Notes: a model not told the origin generated them from the letters alone. 64,000 bases of DNA from a bacterium (GCA_021818985.1 JAKASO010000003.1:1-64000), one strand, 5' to 3'. Shown: positions 52,755 through 61,488, counted from the first letter of the stretch. Translations and numbers: made by a program.

Positions 52755-52815
52755 TGTCAAGGCAATTTAGAAATGTCCGCTTCTTAGCAATTTAGAAATG
52801 TCCGCTTTTGGTTAA
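52755..52815. mobile_element. IS21-type terminal fragment (solo end)
   Basis: GCAATTTAGAAATGTCCGCTT occurs at 52762-52782 and 52787-52807 (25-bp period). It is preceded by TGTCAAG, which looks like the outermost end. The TTTAGAAATGTCC motif with multiple direct copies is what IS21-family termini have, as I recall. No istA or istB is nearby, so this is a remnant or a MITE-like relic. Confidence 0.5.
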
Positions 52816-52886
52816 AATTAATATTAATATTAAATGGTTTTTAAAATCTTTTTTAATTTAATTAATATTGCCTGTCGGGGTGGAAG

Positions 52887-52940
52887 AAAACCCTAAGCAA
52901 TACTCTTGAAGCGAAGCGAAAAGAGTTTGCTTAGGGGTTC
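52887..52940 (-). terminator. Rho-independent terminator downstream of rodZ
   Basis: On the minus strand, AACCCCTAAGCAAACTCTT pairs with AAGAGTATTGCTTAGGGTT across a loop of about 13 bases, and a T-rich tail (TTTTCTT) follows. The stem starts right at the rodZ stop codon. Confidence 0.75.
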
Positions 52941-53667
52941 ATTTTTTTGGAAAGCTCAATGTTATAACCTGCCTTTCGTGTCCAAGTTTTCCTAAACGTT
53001 TTCCGTTATATGTAAGATGTATCCCTCCTGCATTGCCTATTTTTATCCATAAGAATCTTTTTGCCTTCCAGAGCTTTATAGTTCCAGGATAAAGCATATA
53101 GGTGGACGGCTTCTTATTGTCTATTACGACTTCGATCCATGTTCTTCTTACCACGCTCCCTTTAAGTATGACCCTGTCCTTTATTCCTGCTATTCTTTCT
53201 TTAACGCCGTTTTTATGAAAAGGGCTTGTTATCAGGCTTTTGCCATTTAAAGATATTTTGTGTCCTGAAAATTTTTTCGAAAGACTTGTAAATAAATAAA
53301 AAAATGCAAAAAATAGAATAATGATCAACACCGCGATAAGTATTTTGAATCTTAAAACCTTGATTCTCCGGCGCTCTTCGATCATTTTTTGTTTTACGAT
53401 ATCTTTATGGGGCGGAATAACCCAGTTTTTTGCAACCGAATCAAATAACCGCAGAGCGTATGTTTCATCGGCTTTAATAGCCGATGCGATATATTTGATA
53501 TAGCCTCTTATGATAAGAAGCGAAGGAAAATCCGAGAACTCGTCCGATTCGATGGCATTAATATAATGAAGGCGGATCCTCGTTATTTTAGACAGGCTCT
53601 CTTTCGAAATGTTTTGTTTCTCCCTTTCGGATCTTAAATATTTACCAACGGTTTCACCTGTTCCCAT
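52939..53667 (-). CDS. rodZ: RodZ-like helix-turn-helix cytoskeletal protein
   Basis: A 242-residue protein with an N-terminal helix-turn-helix (1-80; GKYLRSEREKQNISKESLSKITRI), a transmembrane helix (about 105-127) and a periplasmic DUF4115 domain (TWIEVVIDNKKPSTYMLYPG). RodZ links MreB to the wall-synthesis machinery. The cytoplasmic part has the MreB-binding HTH fold. The gene lies 24 bp downstream of the pilW/F gene, in the same operon. Confidence 0.88.
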   Translation of the reverse strand: MGTGETVGKYLRSEREKQNISKESLSKITRIRLHYINAIESDEFSDFPSLLIIRGYIKYIASAIKADETYALRLFDSVAKNWVIPPHKDIVKQKMIEERRRIKVLRFKILIAVLIIILFFAFFYLFTSLSKKFSGHKISLNGKSLITSPFHKNGVKERIAGIKDRVILKGSVVRRTWIEVVIDNKKPSTYMLYPGTIKLWKAKRFLWIKIGNAGGIHLTYNGKRLGKLGHERQVITLSFPKK

Positions 53668-53691
53668 AAGATATTCTGCAATTTAACGAAC

Positions 53692-54480
53692 TTAATGCAA
53701 TAGCTTTTTTATTTTAAGCAGGTAATCGTGCGACTCTACGCCTAATGGGGCAGTTTGGTTTATTTGATATACTTTTTTAAACATCGCCGCAGACTTTTTA
53801 TAATTTTTTAATTCGAAATATATCAATGCTTCCTTGAACATTGCCGGGGTATAATAAATGTCCAACTCAAGAACCTTCTTATAATTAATAAGGGCGAAGT
53901 TAAGCCTTCCTTTTTTAAAATAATAATCGCCGAAATAATAATATGTTAAAAAATATTTTTTGTTAAGAGCTTCAGAAACCAGCAGGTATTTCCTTGCTTT
54001 AACAAGATTATTTTCTATAAGATAAATTTTGGCAAGCTGCGTGTAACTTTCATATGGATCGTTATAAAATGGGTTGGAAAGGGCATTTTTCAAATTAATG
54101 GCTGCCTTTTTGTATTGTTTCTTTTTGATGTAAATAAGCGATAAATTATAGTATGCGTACGAAAATTCATGATTAATAGCGATTGCTCGTTTAAAATTCT
54201 TAACAGCCTTGTTTTGCCTGTGGGTAAGCATATAAACCATGCCGATCGCATTATAATTTTTCGCCGAAACGGGATTAAGGGTTTTAGCCCTAATAAATTC
54301 CTGCATTGCTTTAACATAATTCCCGTTAGAAAAATATCCTGCGCCCAATCTATAATAAAGATTGGATTTAAGCTTATTTGTTTTTGAGACCTGACCTAAT
54401 CCGCAACCGTAAAGAAAGATAGACAAACCCGTGCATATCGAAAAAAGAATAAATATTTTAATGTTAATGCGCTGCTTCAT
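53692..54480 (-). CDS. pilW: tetratricopeptide lipoprotein of type IV pilus biogenesis (PilW/PilF)
   Basis: A 262-residue lipoprotein with lipobox LYGCG (Cys26) and about six TPR motifs, for example LYYRLGAGYFSNGNYVKAMQ and AYYNLSLIYIKKKQYKKAAI. The layout matches PilF/PilW, which targets the PilQ secretin to the outer membrane and helps it form multimers. In other proteobacteria pilW/F lies beside rodZ, as here. The start overlaps the pfkB stop by 4 nt (ATGA). pilQ is about 2.2 kb away on the other strand. Confidence 0.85.
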   Translation of the reverse strand: MKQRINIKIFILFSICTGLSIFLYGCGLGQVSKTNKLKSNLYYRLGAGYFSNGNYVKAMQEFIRAKTLNPVSAKNYNAIGMVYMLTHRQNKAVKNFKRAIAINHEFSYAYYNLSLIYIKKKQYKKAAINLKNALSNPFYNDPYESYTQLAKIYLIENNLVKARKYLLVSEALNKKYFLTYYYFGDYYFKKGRLNFALINYKKVLELDIYYTPAMFKEALIYFELKNYKKSAAMFKKVYQINQTAPLGVESHDYLLKIKKLLH

Positions 54481-55385
54481 TCTAATTCCCCAAAATAAGT
54501 CATATTTCTGAATTTATTAAATCTTGATTTTATTTCACCGGCGTTTATGGATAAAAGCCTGTCCACACCAAAAGATTCGACCGCAAATGACGCCATAATA
54601 TTGCCGAAAACTAAGGCTTTTTTCAGGTTTACATCGCTAAAATCCCCGCTATTATCGAGATAACCGAGAAAACCTCCCGCAAACGAATCTCCTGCGCCGG
54701 TAGGATCAATCACGTTTTCCAGCGGATATGCCGGAATCATAAAAAATAAGCTATCCGTAAACATCGTTGCGCCGTATGCTCCCCTTTTTAAAACTAATAT
54801 TCTGGCGCCGAATTCGAATATCTTTTTAGCTGCCGAAAATATCGAAGACTCCCCCGTCAAAAGTCTTACTTCCGATTCATTTATAATAAAAACATCGGAC
54901 TTCTCTATCACTTTTATAAGCCTGTTCTTTTTTTTCTCTATCCAGAAATTCATAGTATCTAATGCGATTAATTTAGGAGCTTTCATCTGTTTTAAAACAT
55001 CAAGCTGGATATCTGGGTCTATATTTGCAAGAAAAAGCGTATCATTTTTAAACAAATGGGGGACAGACGGTTTAAAATCCATAAAAACGCCAAGCTCCGT
55101 GTTTAAAGTAACCGGATCCGACAGATCGTAATTGTAGCTGCCTTCCCAATGAAATGTCCTGCCGTCTTTAACAACAATGTTGCTTATATCAACATTTTTT
55201 TCGTTCAGAATATTTAAGAACCTTTCATCGAAATCCCTTCCGACAACCCCTATTATTCTAACATCGGTCAGATAGGACGACGCTAAGGAAAAAAATGAGG
55301 CGGAACCCCCTAAGATATTTTCCTTCTTATCAAACGGGGTAATTACATTATCAATGGCAATAGATCCAACGACGGTTATAGACAT
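54477..55385 (-). CDS. PfkB-family carbohydrate kinase
   Basis: A 302-residue ribokinase-fold enzyme. The N-terminal glycine motif is GGSASFFSLASSYL and the C-terminal signature IDPTGAGDSFAGGFLGYL carries the catalytic Asp. The fold is common to ribokinases, adenosine kinases and sugar kinases and substrate cannot be assigned from sequence. The proximity of mtnP (143 bp) hints at nucleoside or methylthioribose-type substrates, but the pilW gene overlaps it, so the link is weak. Confidence 0.9.
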   Translation of the reverse strand: MSITVVGSIAIDNVITPFDKKENILGGSASFFSLASSYLTDVRIIGVVGRDFDERFLNILNEKNVDISNIVVKDGRTFHWEGSYNYDLSDPVTLNTELGVFMDFKPSVPHLFKNDTLFLANIDPDIQLDVLKQMKAPKLIALDTMNFWIEKKKNRLIKVIEKSDVFIINESEVRLLTGESSIFSAAKKIFEFGARILVLKRGAYGATMFTDSLFFMIPAYPLENVIDPTGAGDSFAGGFLGYLDNSGDFSDVNLKKALVFGNIMASFAVESFGVDRLLSINAGEIKSRFNKFRNMTYFGELE

Positions 55386-55528
55386 TATGATATATATAAA
55401 TAAAATAAGATAATAATATTAAACTATGACTACTACCTAGTATAATTTAATAATTATATTATTTATACTATTATTTTATTTGCAAAAGTTCTATTACGCG
55501 GTAGAATTACGCAGTAAAATTAATTATA

Positions 55529-56407
55529 TTAATTATAAAGGTTAAATATTGACAATTTTTTTAATGTTTCTTCCGGAACATCTTTTTTTGCCGTAATTAT
55601 TGCCTTATCAAGCGACAAATGACACCCACAGCCTTTATTTGAAAAATCAATATATTTAATAGCATCCCTTATAATATTTTTAGCCTTTTCGGCATTTTCG
55701 TTCAGTATTTTTAGTATCATGCCGGCCGTAACGTTGTCCTCTTCTTCGTGCCAGCAGTCGTAATCGGTGGACATTGCAATAGTGGTATAACACAAGCCCG
55801 CTTCCCTAGCAAGCTTTGCCTCTGTGGCATTGGTCATTCCTATAATGTCAAGACCGCTGTTTTTAAAAAATACTGACTCGGCTTTGGAAGAAAATTGCGG
55901 ACCCTCGATGCAAAAATAGGTTCCTTTAGCATGATATTTAATTTCCAAGCGTTTGCAGGAATTGACCGTTATGCTCCTTAAGTAAGGGCAGACGGGTTCA
56001 GCCATAGATACGTGCGCAACAATGCCGCTGCCAAAAAAAGTATTTTTTCTGTTTTTTGTAAAATCAAAGAATTGATCTACTATAACTATGTCACCTGGCT
56101 TTATATTTGTTTTCAGGCTGCCCACGGCGCTTACCGATATAATTTTCGTAACTCCTGCCGCCTTAAGCGCATATATATTGGCGGCATAATTTACCTCCTG
56201 CGGAAGTATTTTGTGCCCCCTTGCATGTCTTGGAATAAATATAAGTTCTTTGCCGTCTATTTCACCGTATACAAGACTATCCGAAGGCTTGCCGAAGGGC
56301 GTATTCACCGAAACCTCCCTTAATTTTTTCAGACCTTCCATCCGATATAGCCCGCTGCCGCCGATAATACCAAGAATATTTTTATTAATATCTTTTTTTT
56401 TCGGCAC
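55529..56407 (-). CDS. mtnP: S-methyl-5'-thioadenosine phosphorylase
   Basis: A 292-residue purine phosphorylase. The start GTG at 56405-56407 is chosen because GGAGG lies 10 nt upstream; the TTG three codons earlier is too close. IIGGSGLYRMEGLKK is the phosphate-binding opening, RHARGHKILPQEVNY and ISVSAVGSL follow, and CIEGPQFSSKAES, IIGMTNATEAKLAREAG and MSTDYDCWHEE form the active site. It cleaves methylthioadenosine to adenine and methylthioribose phosphate. apt at 3.6-4.1 kb can reuse the adenine. Confidence 0.95.
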   Translation of the reverse strand: MPKKKDINKNILGIIGGSGLYRMEGLKKLREVSVNTPFGKPSDSLVYGEIDGKELIFIPRHARGHKILPQEVNYAANIYALKAAGVTKIISVSAVGSLKTNIKPGDIVIVDQFFDFTKNRKNTFFGSGIVAHVSMAEPVCPYLRSITVNSCKRLEIKYHAKGTYFCIEGPQFSSKAESVFFKNSGLDIIGMTNATEAKLAREAGLCYTTIAMSTDYDCWHEEEDNVTAGMILKILNENAEKAKNIIRDAIKYIDFSNKGCGCHLSLDKAIITAKKDVPEETLKKLSIFNLYN

Positions 56408-56507
56408 TTTAAACAAACCTCCGGTTCTTTTTATTATATAGCATTAATTATCATTACATTAATATATTTAATATATTTATATATAATATATATATCCATC
56501 TATCTAT

Positions 56508-56537
56508 CAGCGGTTAATATTTCAGCGGTTAATATTT
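56508..56537. repeat. 15-bp perfect tandem duplication spanning the tsaC stop
   Basis: CAGCGGTTAATATTT occurs twice (56508-56522, 56523-56537). The tsaC stop is at 56522-56524, and the 15-bp unit places a second in-frame TGA behind it. Confidence 0.95.
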
Positions 56538-57172
56538 TTTATATAACACAAAAACCTTTCTTTTATATTGTTTTCTCCCGCCCTTACGATATTTACCCTG
56601 TCTTTTTCGACTTTAATTATCGTAGATGCCCCGCCGTCTAAAGTGCCAGCATCCACCGCTATTACCCTATTTTTAAATTCATCGCGAATACCGGAAAAAC
56701 TCTCAACCGCTTCTTTAAGACTATTACAGCCGGTTTCACCGGAAATATTAGCACTTGTTGAAACTAAAGGAAAATCTATTTCTTTAAATAACTGCTCGAT
56801 AAACGGATGAGAAGAGATTCTTGCGCCTATAAGTCCGGAACCTTGATTGAACAAATACCGTTTTATAAGCTTTGATTCAAAAAGAATAGTTAATGGTCCG
56901 GGCCAAAATATAGAAATTATATCCTCCTCTTGTCTTTTCACTAAAACCATGGAGGTAAGCATCTTTAAATCCCTGATCACAACGGGCAACGGCTTCGATC
57001 CATCCCGTTTTTTAATTTCATATACCATGCCTACCGCATTATCGTCAAGTGCGTTGACACCAACCGCATAAGACGTTTCGGTAGGATAAATAATAAGCCC
57101 CGAACCTTCTAAATGCCTTTTTATATCTTTATAATCATTTTCTAAAATGTCTTCAAAATTATATATCTTCAC
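56522..57172 (-). CDS. tsaC: L-threonylcarbamoyladenylate synthase (TsaC/Sua5-type YrdC)
   Basis: A 216-residue YrdC-domain protein. GLIIYPTETSYAVGVNA, KKRDGSKPLPVVIRDL, FWPGPLTILFES and PLVSTSANISGETG are the usual motifs. It makes threonylcarbamoyl-AMP for the t6A modification of tRNA. It starts at GTG (57170-57172), 3 nt past the purE stop, so it is probably coupled with purE. Its last two codons and stop are copied by a tandem duplication. Confidence 0.93.
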   Translation of the reverse strand: MKIYNFEDILENDYKDIKRHLEGSGLIIYPTETSYAVGVNALDDNAVGMVYEIKKRDGSKPLPVVIRDLKMLTSMVLVKRQEEDIISIFWPGPLTILFESKLIKRYLFNQGSGLIGARISSHPFIEQLFKEIDFPLVSTSANISGETGCNSLKEAVESFSGIRDEFKNRVIAVDAGTLDGGASTIIKVEKDRVNIVRAGENNIKERFLCYIKNINR

Positions 57173-57175
57173 GAA

Positions 57176-57670
57176 TCACTTTATGGTATTATTAAGATTA
57201 AGATCGGATTTTACAACCTTTCCTTCAAGTTCTTTCCTGTATTTTTTAAGTTTATTTAAAAGAGCCGGGTTATTTAATGAGAGTATGGAAACTGCAAGAA
57301 GGGCTGCGTTCAAAGCCCCGCTTTTCCCTATAGCGGTAGTGGCAACGGGAATGCCGCCAGGCATCTGCACTATGGATAAAAGACTGTCAAGGCCGTTTAA
57401 TGATGAAGACGGGATAGGAACCCCTATTACTGGCAATATGGAGCATGCCGCCGCTATTCCTGGTAAATGAGCGCTCATTCCGGCAGCGGCTATAATAATT
57501 TTAAATCCTTTACTTTCAGCCCGTTCAAAAATATCCACCGTTCTTTTTATACTTCTGTGGGCAGAAGATACGTGCATTTCATAACTAACATCAAACTTCT
57601 TTAAGATTTGAACCAGCCCGTCCATTTCAGAAACATCATTTTCTGAGCCGACGACAATCAGTATGTCCAT
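57176..57670 (-). CDS. purE: N5-carboxyaminoimidazole ribonucleotide mutase
   Basis: A 164-residue PurE class I protein. VGSENDVSEMD is the phosphate-binding opening, VSSAHRSIKRT contains the active His, IIAAAGMSAHLPGIAA and PVIGVPIPSSSLNGLDSLLSIVQMPGGIPVAT follow. It shares fold and the GMxxxLP pattern with LarB, which is encoded 28 kb away. It is in the purH-purD-purE-tsaC run. No purK is in the window. Confidence 0.97.
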   Translation of the reverse strand: MDILIVVGSENDVSEMDGLVQILKKFDVSYEMHVSSAHRSIKRTVDIFERAESKGFKIIIAAAGMSAHLPGIAAACSILPVIGVPIPSSSLNGLDSLLSIVQMPGGIPVATTAIGKSGALNAALLAVSILSLNNPALLNKLKKYRKELEGKVVKSDLNLNNTIK

Positions 57671-57727
57671 AAATTTACCCCTCTTAACCAGTATGGATTT
57701 TTGATCCGGCAGATAAACCGCCGGGGA

Positions 57728-59017
57728 TCAAGGCATCCATACATTTCTCCCTATATCATTTCTAAAATAAGCATTTTTAAAATGTATTTTTTCTGCAGCA
57801 TTATAAACCGTGTTGATTATATGGGGGATATTAGAACCTTTAGCGCACAAATTCAGAACTCTTCCGCCCGCCGTCCAGTATTTTCCGTCTTTTTTTTTAG
57901 TTCCCGCATGAAAAATAAAAAAATTTTTATCATTATAAATATCTGCGGTACTGCTCCCGACACCGTCAAAATCTATCTCGTAGCCTGTTTCATAGTTCGA
58001 CGGGTAACCGGACGAAGCCATAACAAGGCAGATAGAGTTATTTTCTTCAAACTCGAGATCGTAAGCGTCAAGCTTTCCGTCTATGCACGATTCAAAAAGT
58101 TCGACAATGTTGGATTTCAGCCTTATAAGAATTGACTGGGTTTCCGGATCTCCAAATCTGACATTGAATTCAAGAACGTAAATATCGTTATCTTTTATCA
58201 TAAGACCGGCATAAAGAACGCCTTTATAAACAGTCCCCTCTTTTTTAAGGGAATTTAAAACCGGATCTATTACCGTTCTCTTTATACTTTCCTCAAGATC
58301 ACGGGAAATTAAAGGATGTGGGGAAATAGAGCCCATTCCGCCGGTATTTTCTCCTTTATCGCCATCATGCGCCTTTTTGTAATCCATAGTTGTAGCAAGG
58401 GATTTATAGACATTGCCGTCGGTAACGATCATATAAGAAAGCTCTATCCCATTGATATAATCTTCGACAATAACGGTTTCGCCAGCTTCCCCAAAAATCT
58501 TTTTATTTAAAATAAGATCAAGATATTTTTTTGATTCCGCGATGCTTTTAGAAATAAAAACGCCCTTTCCAGCGGCAAGCCCGTTTGCTTTAATGACGGC
58601 AGGATGAGGTTTATTTTCAACAAAACCCATGGCAGCATCAAAACTTGTAAAAGATCTATAGCCGGCAGTCTTTATACCGTTCCTTTGAAGGAAAGCCTTT
58701 GCGTACTGCTTGGAAGATTCAAGAAGGGATGATGATCTATCCGGACCGAATATCCTTAAACCATTGGCATTAAATTCATCGACTATACCCAAAGACAACG
58801 GAAGTTCTGGACCTACCACCGTTAGATTTATTTTTTCGGATTTTGCAAAACCGGCTAATCCGCCAATATCGTCCTGTTTTATAGGAACGGTGCGAGCAAT
58901 ATCGGAAATTCCACCATTTCCGGGAGCACAGTAAATTTCGGCATCAGGCTTTGAACGCACTATAGCACTTATGATCGCATGCTCCCTGCCGCCCGAACCG
59001 ACAACTAAGATTTTCAT
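57728..59017 (-). CDS. purD: phosphoribosylamine-glycine ligase
   Basis: A 429-residue ATP-grasp enzyme. It opens MKILVVGSGGREHAI, and has GPELPLSLGIVDEF, IKANGLAAGKGVFIS, TGGMGSISPHPLI and FNVRFGDPETQ, all PurD marks. It makes glycinamide ribonucleotide in purine synthesis. An 8-bp direct duplication (TTCATGTA, 59013-59028) overlaps its start codon and runs into the spacer to purH. Confidence 0.97.
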   Translation of the reverse strand: MKILVVGSGGREHAIISAIVRSKPDAEIYCAPGNGGISDIARTVPIKQDDIGGLAGFAKSEKINLTVVGPELPLSLGIVDEFNANGLRIFGPDRSSSLLESSKQYAKAFLQRNGIKTAGYRSFTSFDAAMGFVENKPHPAVIKANGLAAGKGVFISKSIAESKKYLDLILNKKIFGEAGETVIVEDYINGIELSYMIVTDGNVYKSLATTMDYKKAHDGDKGENTGGMGSISPHPLISRDLEESIKRTVIDPVLNSLKKEGTVYKGVLYAGLMIKDNDIYVLEFNVRFGDPETQSILIRLKSNIVELFESCIDGKLDAYDLEFEENNSICLVMASSGYPSNYETGYEIDFDGVGSSTADIYNDKNFFIFHAGTKKKDGKYWTAGGRVLNLCAKGSNIPHIINTVYNAAEKIHFKNAYFRNDIGRNVWMP

Positions 59018-59028
59018 GTATTCATGTA
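59013..59028. repeat. 8-bp tandem duplication at the purD start
   Basis: TTCATGTA occurs twice (59013-59020, 59021-59028). On the minus strand it gives two ATG triplets, the second of which (59015-59017) is the purD start; the first is out of frame. Confidence 0.9.
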
Positions 59029-59032
59029 TTAA

Positions 59033-60652
59033 TTAATGTCTAAAATGTCTTATCCCTGTAAATATAAGCGCAATATTCGATTTTTCCGCTTCTTCTACAA
59101 CCTCATTGTCCCGCATCGAACCCCCCGGTTCGATTATCGCGGAAACCCCTATCTTTTTCGCATATTCGACAGAATCCTTGAAAGGAAAAAAACCGTCCGA
59201 TGCCATAACAAAACCATTTTTTCCTTCACCGTAAGCGCCAAGCATTTTCTCGAAAGCAAATTTAGCGCTGTCTATCCTCGACATCTGACCGGCGCCGATA
59301 CCGAACGTTACACCGTCTTTAGCATATATGACGGCATTTGATTTAACATGTTTTGCAACCTTCCATGCAAATACGAGATCGCTCCACTCTGCTTCATTGG
59401 GCGTTTTACGGGTAACAACCCTGAAGGCGGACACATCGTCTTTTTTATAATCTTTTTCCTGCACAAGCATGCCGCCGGCAGCCGACCTATAATAATAGAT
59501 ACCTTCTTTTGAAATAAGACCTTTATCAAGCCTTATTATGATGGTATTCTTTTTTGTCTTTAATATCTCAAGGGCTAAAGGATCATAATCGGGGGCAATT
59601 ATGATCTCTAAAAACAACGGCTTTAATTCTTTGGCCGTAACCGGATCAACGGTTCTATTAAAGCCGGCAATGCCTCCAAATGACGAGATCTCATCCGCCT
59701 TTCTGGCTTTAATGAATGCGTCTTTTAAATTTAAAGCACTTAAAGCGGCTCCGCAGGGATTTGTATGTTTTATTATAAAAGAAAAGTATCCGTCCTCATC
59801 TGCGTAAAAATCGCGTATAAAATCAATCGCAGAGTCAATATCCAAGAGATTATTATATGATATTTCCTTGCCCGAAAGCTTCTCAAAGCCGCGATAATTT
59901 GCTTTTTCGGGTGACGCCTCCGATACATAAGAGGCATAAAACGAGGCTTTCTGATGCGGATTTTCCCCGTATCTTAAATCATCTATTTTATGCAATCTGA
60001 TATCAAGCCGGTTTTTAAGATCGCTATCTTTATGCTTGTTATTGTTATTATTATTATTATTATTTATAATTTCGCCTTTTTCGCTTAAAAATGCGCATAT
60101 GTCGCGGTCGTATTCACTTGTCAGCCGGAAAACATGGGTTGAGAGGTTCTTTTTAAACCCTTCTGGCACTTCCTGCCCACTTTTAAGAAAAGGAATTATG
60201 CCGGAGTATTGTTCCGGATTTGAAAGAACGGTAACATATTTAAAATTCTTAGCAGCCGCCCTGAGAAGCGAAACTCCGCCGATATCAATAAATTCCAGCT
60301 TTTCTTCAAAAGAGATATTTTTTTGTTTCATTTCTTCAAAAGGATAAAGATTGACCGCGACGATATCTATAAAATTAATGTGGTTATTTTCAAGATCCTT
60401 TATATGGTCGTTATTATCCCTTAAAGCAAGTATCCCCCCGAATATTGCCGGATGGAGCGTTTTAACCCTTCCACCCAAAATTTCCGAAAAACCGGTTATC
60501 TCACCGATTTTTCTCAGACCGGCTAGTCTAATCTTTTTTAAATAGTTATATGTGTTGCCGGTGGCTATTATGGTATAACCCGCCTCGTTCATGAAACGGG
60601 CAAGTTCGTCAATACCGGTCTTATCGTAAACAGAGATGATAGCATAACGCAT
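59033..60652 (-). CDS. purH: bifunctional AICAR transformylase/IMP cyclohydrolase
   Basis: A 539-residue enzyme of the last two steps of IMP synthesis. The N-terminal IMP cyclohydrolase has ISVYDKTGIDELARF, GGRVKTLHPAIFGG and IDIGGVSLLRAAAKN. The C-terminal transformylase has KHTNPCGAAL, SSFGGIAGFN and GAGQMSRIDSAKFA. Nine Asn residues in a row (197-205) lie in the linker between the domains, coded by a short AAT/AAC microsatellite. The gene is the first of purH-purD-purE-tsaC. Confidence 0.97.
   Translation of the reverse strand: MRYAIISVYDKTGIDELARFMNEAGYTIIATGNTYNYLKKIRLAGLRKIGEITGFSEILGGRVKTLHPAIFGGILALRDNNDHIKDLENNHINFIDIVAVNLYPFEEMKQKNISFEEKLEFIDIGGVSLLRAAAKNFKYVTVLSNPEQYSGIIPFLKSGQEVPEGFKKNLSTHVFRLTSEYDRDICAFLSEKGEIINNNNNNNNNKHKDSDLKNRLDIRLHKIDDLRYGENPHQKASFYASYVSEASPEKANYRGFEKLSGKEISYNNLLDIDSAIDFIRDFYADEDGYFSFIIKHTNPCGAALSALNLKDAFIKARKADEISSFGGIAGFNRTVDPVTAKELKPLFLEIIIAPDYDPLALEILKTKKNTIIIRLDKGLISKEGIYYYRSAAGGMLVQEKDYKKDDVSAFRVVTRKTPNEAEWSDLVFAWKVAKHVKSNAVIYAKDGVTFGIGAGQMSRIDSAKFAFEKMLGAYGEGKNGFVMASDGFFPFKDSVEYAKKIGVSAIIEPGGSMRDNEVVEEAEKSNIALIFTGIRHFRH
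60038..60064. repeat. trinucleotide microsatellite coding for nine Asn in PurH
   Basis: Nine consecutive AAT or AAC codons on the minus strand (seven AAT, two AAC) code for residues 197-205 of PurH. Changes in unit number would keep the frame. Confidence 0.95.
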
Positions 60653-60731
60653 AATTTTATCTTTAATACAACATTAAGATATAATAAAATTACATGAAAT
60701 TTCTATTGTATTATATAAAATTTTAATATAT

Positions 60732-60826
60732 AATTTCAACGTTTATTTGTATAAGGAATACTTCTTGGCGTTGGAGCCGGGGATGAAAAAAAGCCGGAAT
60801 TTCAACGTTTATTTGTATAAGGAATA
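60732..60826. repeat. 29-bp direct repeat, two copies, in the leader of a small lipoprotein gene
   Basis: The 29-bp segment from 60732-60760 recurs exactly at 60798-60826, a 66-bp period. Each copy ends in the Shine-Dalgarno-like TAAGGAATA. The second copy places it upstream of the lipoprotein ATG, the first before a TTG-started out-of-frame reading. It looks like a leader duplication. Confidence 0.92.
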
Positions 60827-60831
60827 TGACT

Positions 60832-61032
60832 ATGAAAAAAATTGGCTTGACAAACAGCAACGGTTCATTAAAAAAATATATTTTTTTAATTATTTTAATT
60901 ATTGCTGTAATAAATTTTTTGAGCGGCTGCGCTCTTCTTTTAGTGGGCGGACTTGCGGGAACCACAGGCTATCTTGCGGCAAAGCAAGGTTACACGGTTC
61001 AGTCCCCTATCAAAAAACAAAGCAATAAATAG
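60832..61032 (+). CDS. small lipoprotein of unknown function
   Basis: A 66-residue protein: a positively charged N-terminus, a hydrophobic signal (16-31), and lipobox LSGC with Cys33. The mature part (about 33 residues) is small and begins CALLLVGGLAGTTGYLAAKQ, with a polar end. I choose the ATG at 60832-60834 since AAGGA lies 8 nt upstream; the ATG two codons earlier is too close. I do not recognise a family. Neighbours are purH (divergent) and an EmrE/ArnE-like gene, followed by gmhA. Confidence 0.65.
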   Translation: MKKIGLTNSNGSLKKYIFLIILIIAVINFLSGCALLLVGGLAGTTGYLAAKQGYTVQSPIKKQSNK

Positions 61033-61107
61033 CACATTAGCCTGCATGCCGCAATAAAAGTCAATAAAAGTAGTTATATATATTAATATATTATATATAT
61101 TATTTAT

Positions 61108-61488
61108 ATGGATTCAACGAGAACATTCCTGTATATTTATTTAGGCATATCTATTATTACCAGCGTTTTTGCCCAACTTACGATGAAATACGGAATGCAG
61201 GGTTTCGGCGAACCAAAAAATTTAGTTTCTATAATATTTATGTTTTTAAATCCTTATATATTGGCGGGGATTTTTCTTTATCTGTTTTCAATGTTCTTCT
61301 GGATTAACGTCCTTTCTAAAATCGAACTTTCAGCGGCATATCCTTTTGCAAGTCTCGGAATTATTTTAACCGTAATACTTTCATCATTAATACTTTCCGA
61401 AAATATACCCCTTATAAGATGGATAGGAATATTAACCGTCCTTTCCGGTGTATATCTTATTGTTTCATCGCATAAAGTAAAAGACTAA
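61108..61488 (+). CDS. EmrE/ArnE-like small membrane transporter
   Basis: A 126-residue protein with four hydrophobic helices (about 8-28, 40-65, 73-90, 100-118). PFASLGIILTVILSSLILSE resembles the EamA/SMR superfamily, in particular the ArnE/ArnF type of undecaprenyl-linked sugar flippases more than the drug efflux proteins. AQLTMKYGMQ is similar to the first helix of the SMR fold, with a Gln in the place of the EmrE Glu14, which speaks against proton-coupled drug efflux. It lies 20 bp before gmhA, so it could serve lipopolysaccharide synthesis. Confidence 0.75.
   Translation: MDSTRTFLYIYLGISIITSVFAQLTMKYGMQGFGEPKNLVSIIFMFLNPYILAGIFLYLFSMFFWINVLSKIELSAAYPFASLGIILTVILSSLILSENIPLIRWIGILTVLSGVYLIVSSHKVKD

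Noticed and set aside
60732-60826. Two 29-bp direct repeats with a 37-bp spacer as a CRISPR unit
   Set aside because: Only two copies, the second covers a ribosome site, and no cas gene is in the window; a leader duplication is simpler.
60747-61028. A 93-residue plus-strand reading frame overlapping the small lipoprotein
   Set aside because: It has no ribosome site that fits an ATG, no recognised motif, and arises from the duplicated leader read in another frame.
61108-61488. EmrE-type multidrug efflux pump
   Set aside because: The essential membrane Glu of EmrE is not present and the sequence and context (gmhA) fit ArnE/EamA-like proteins better.
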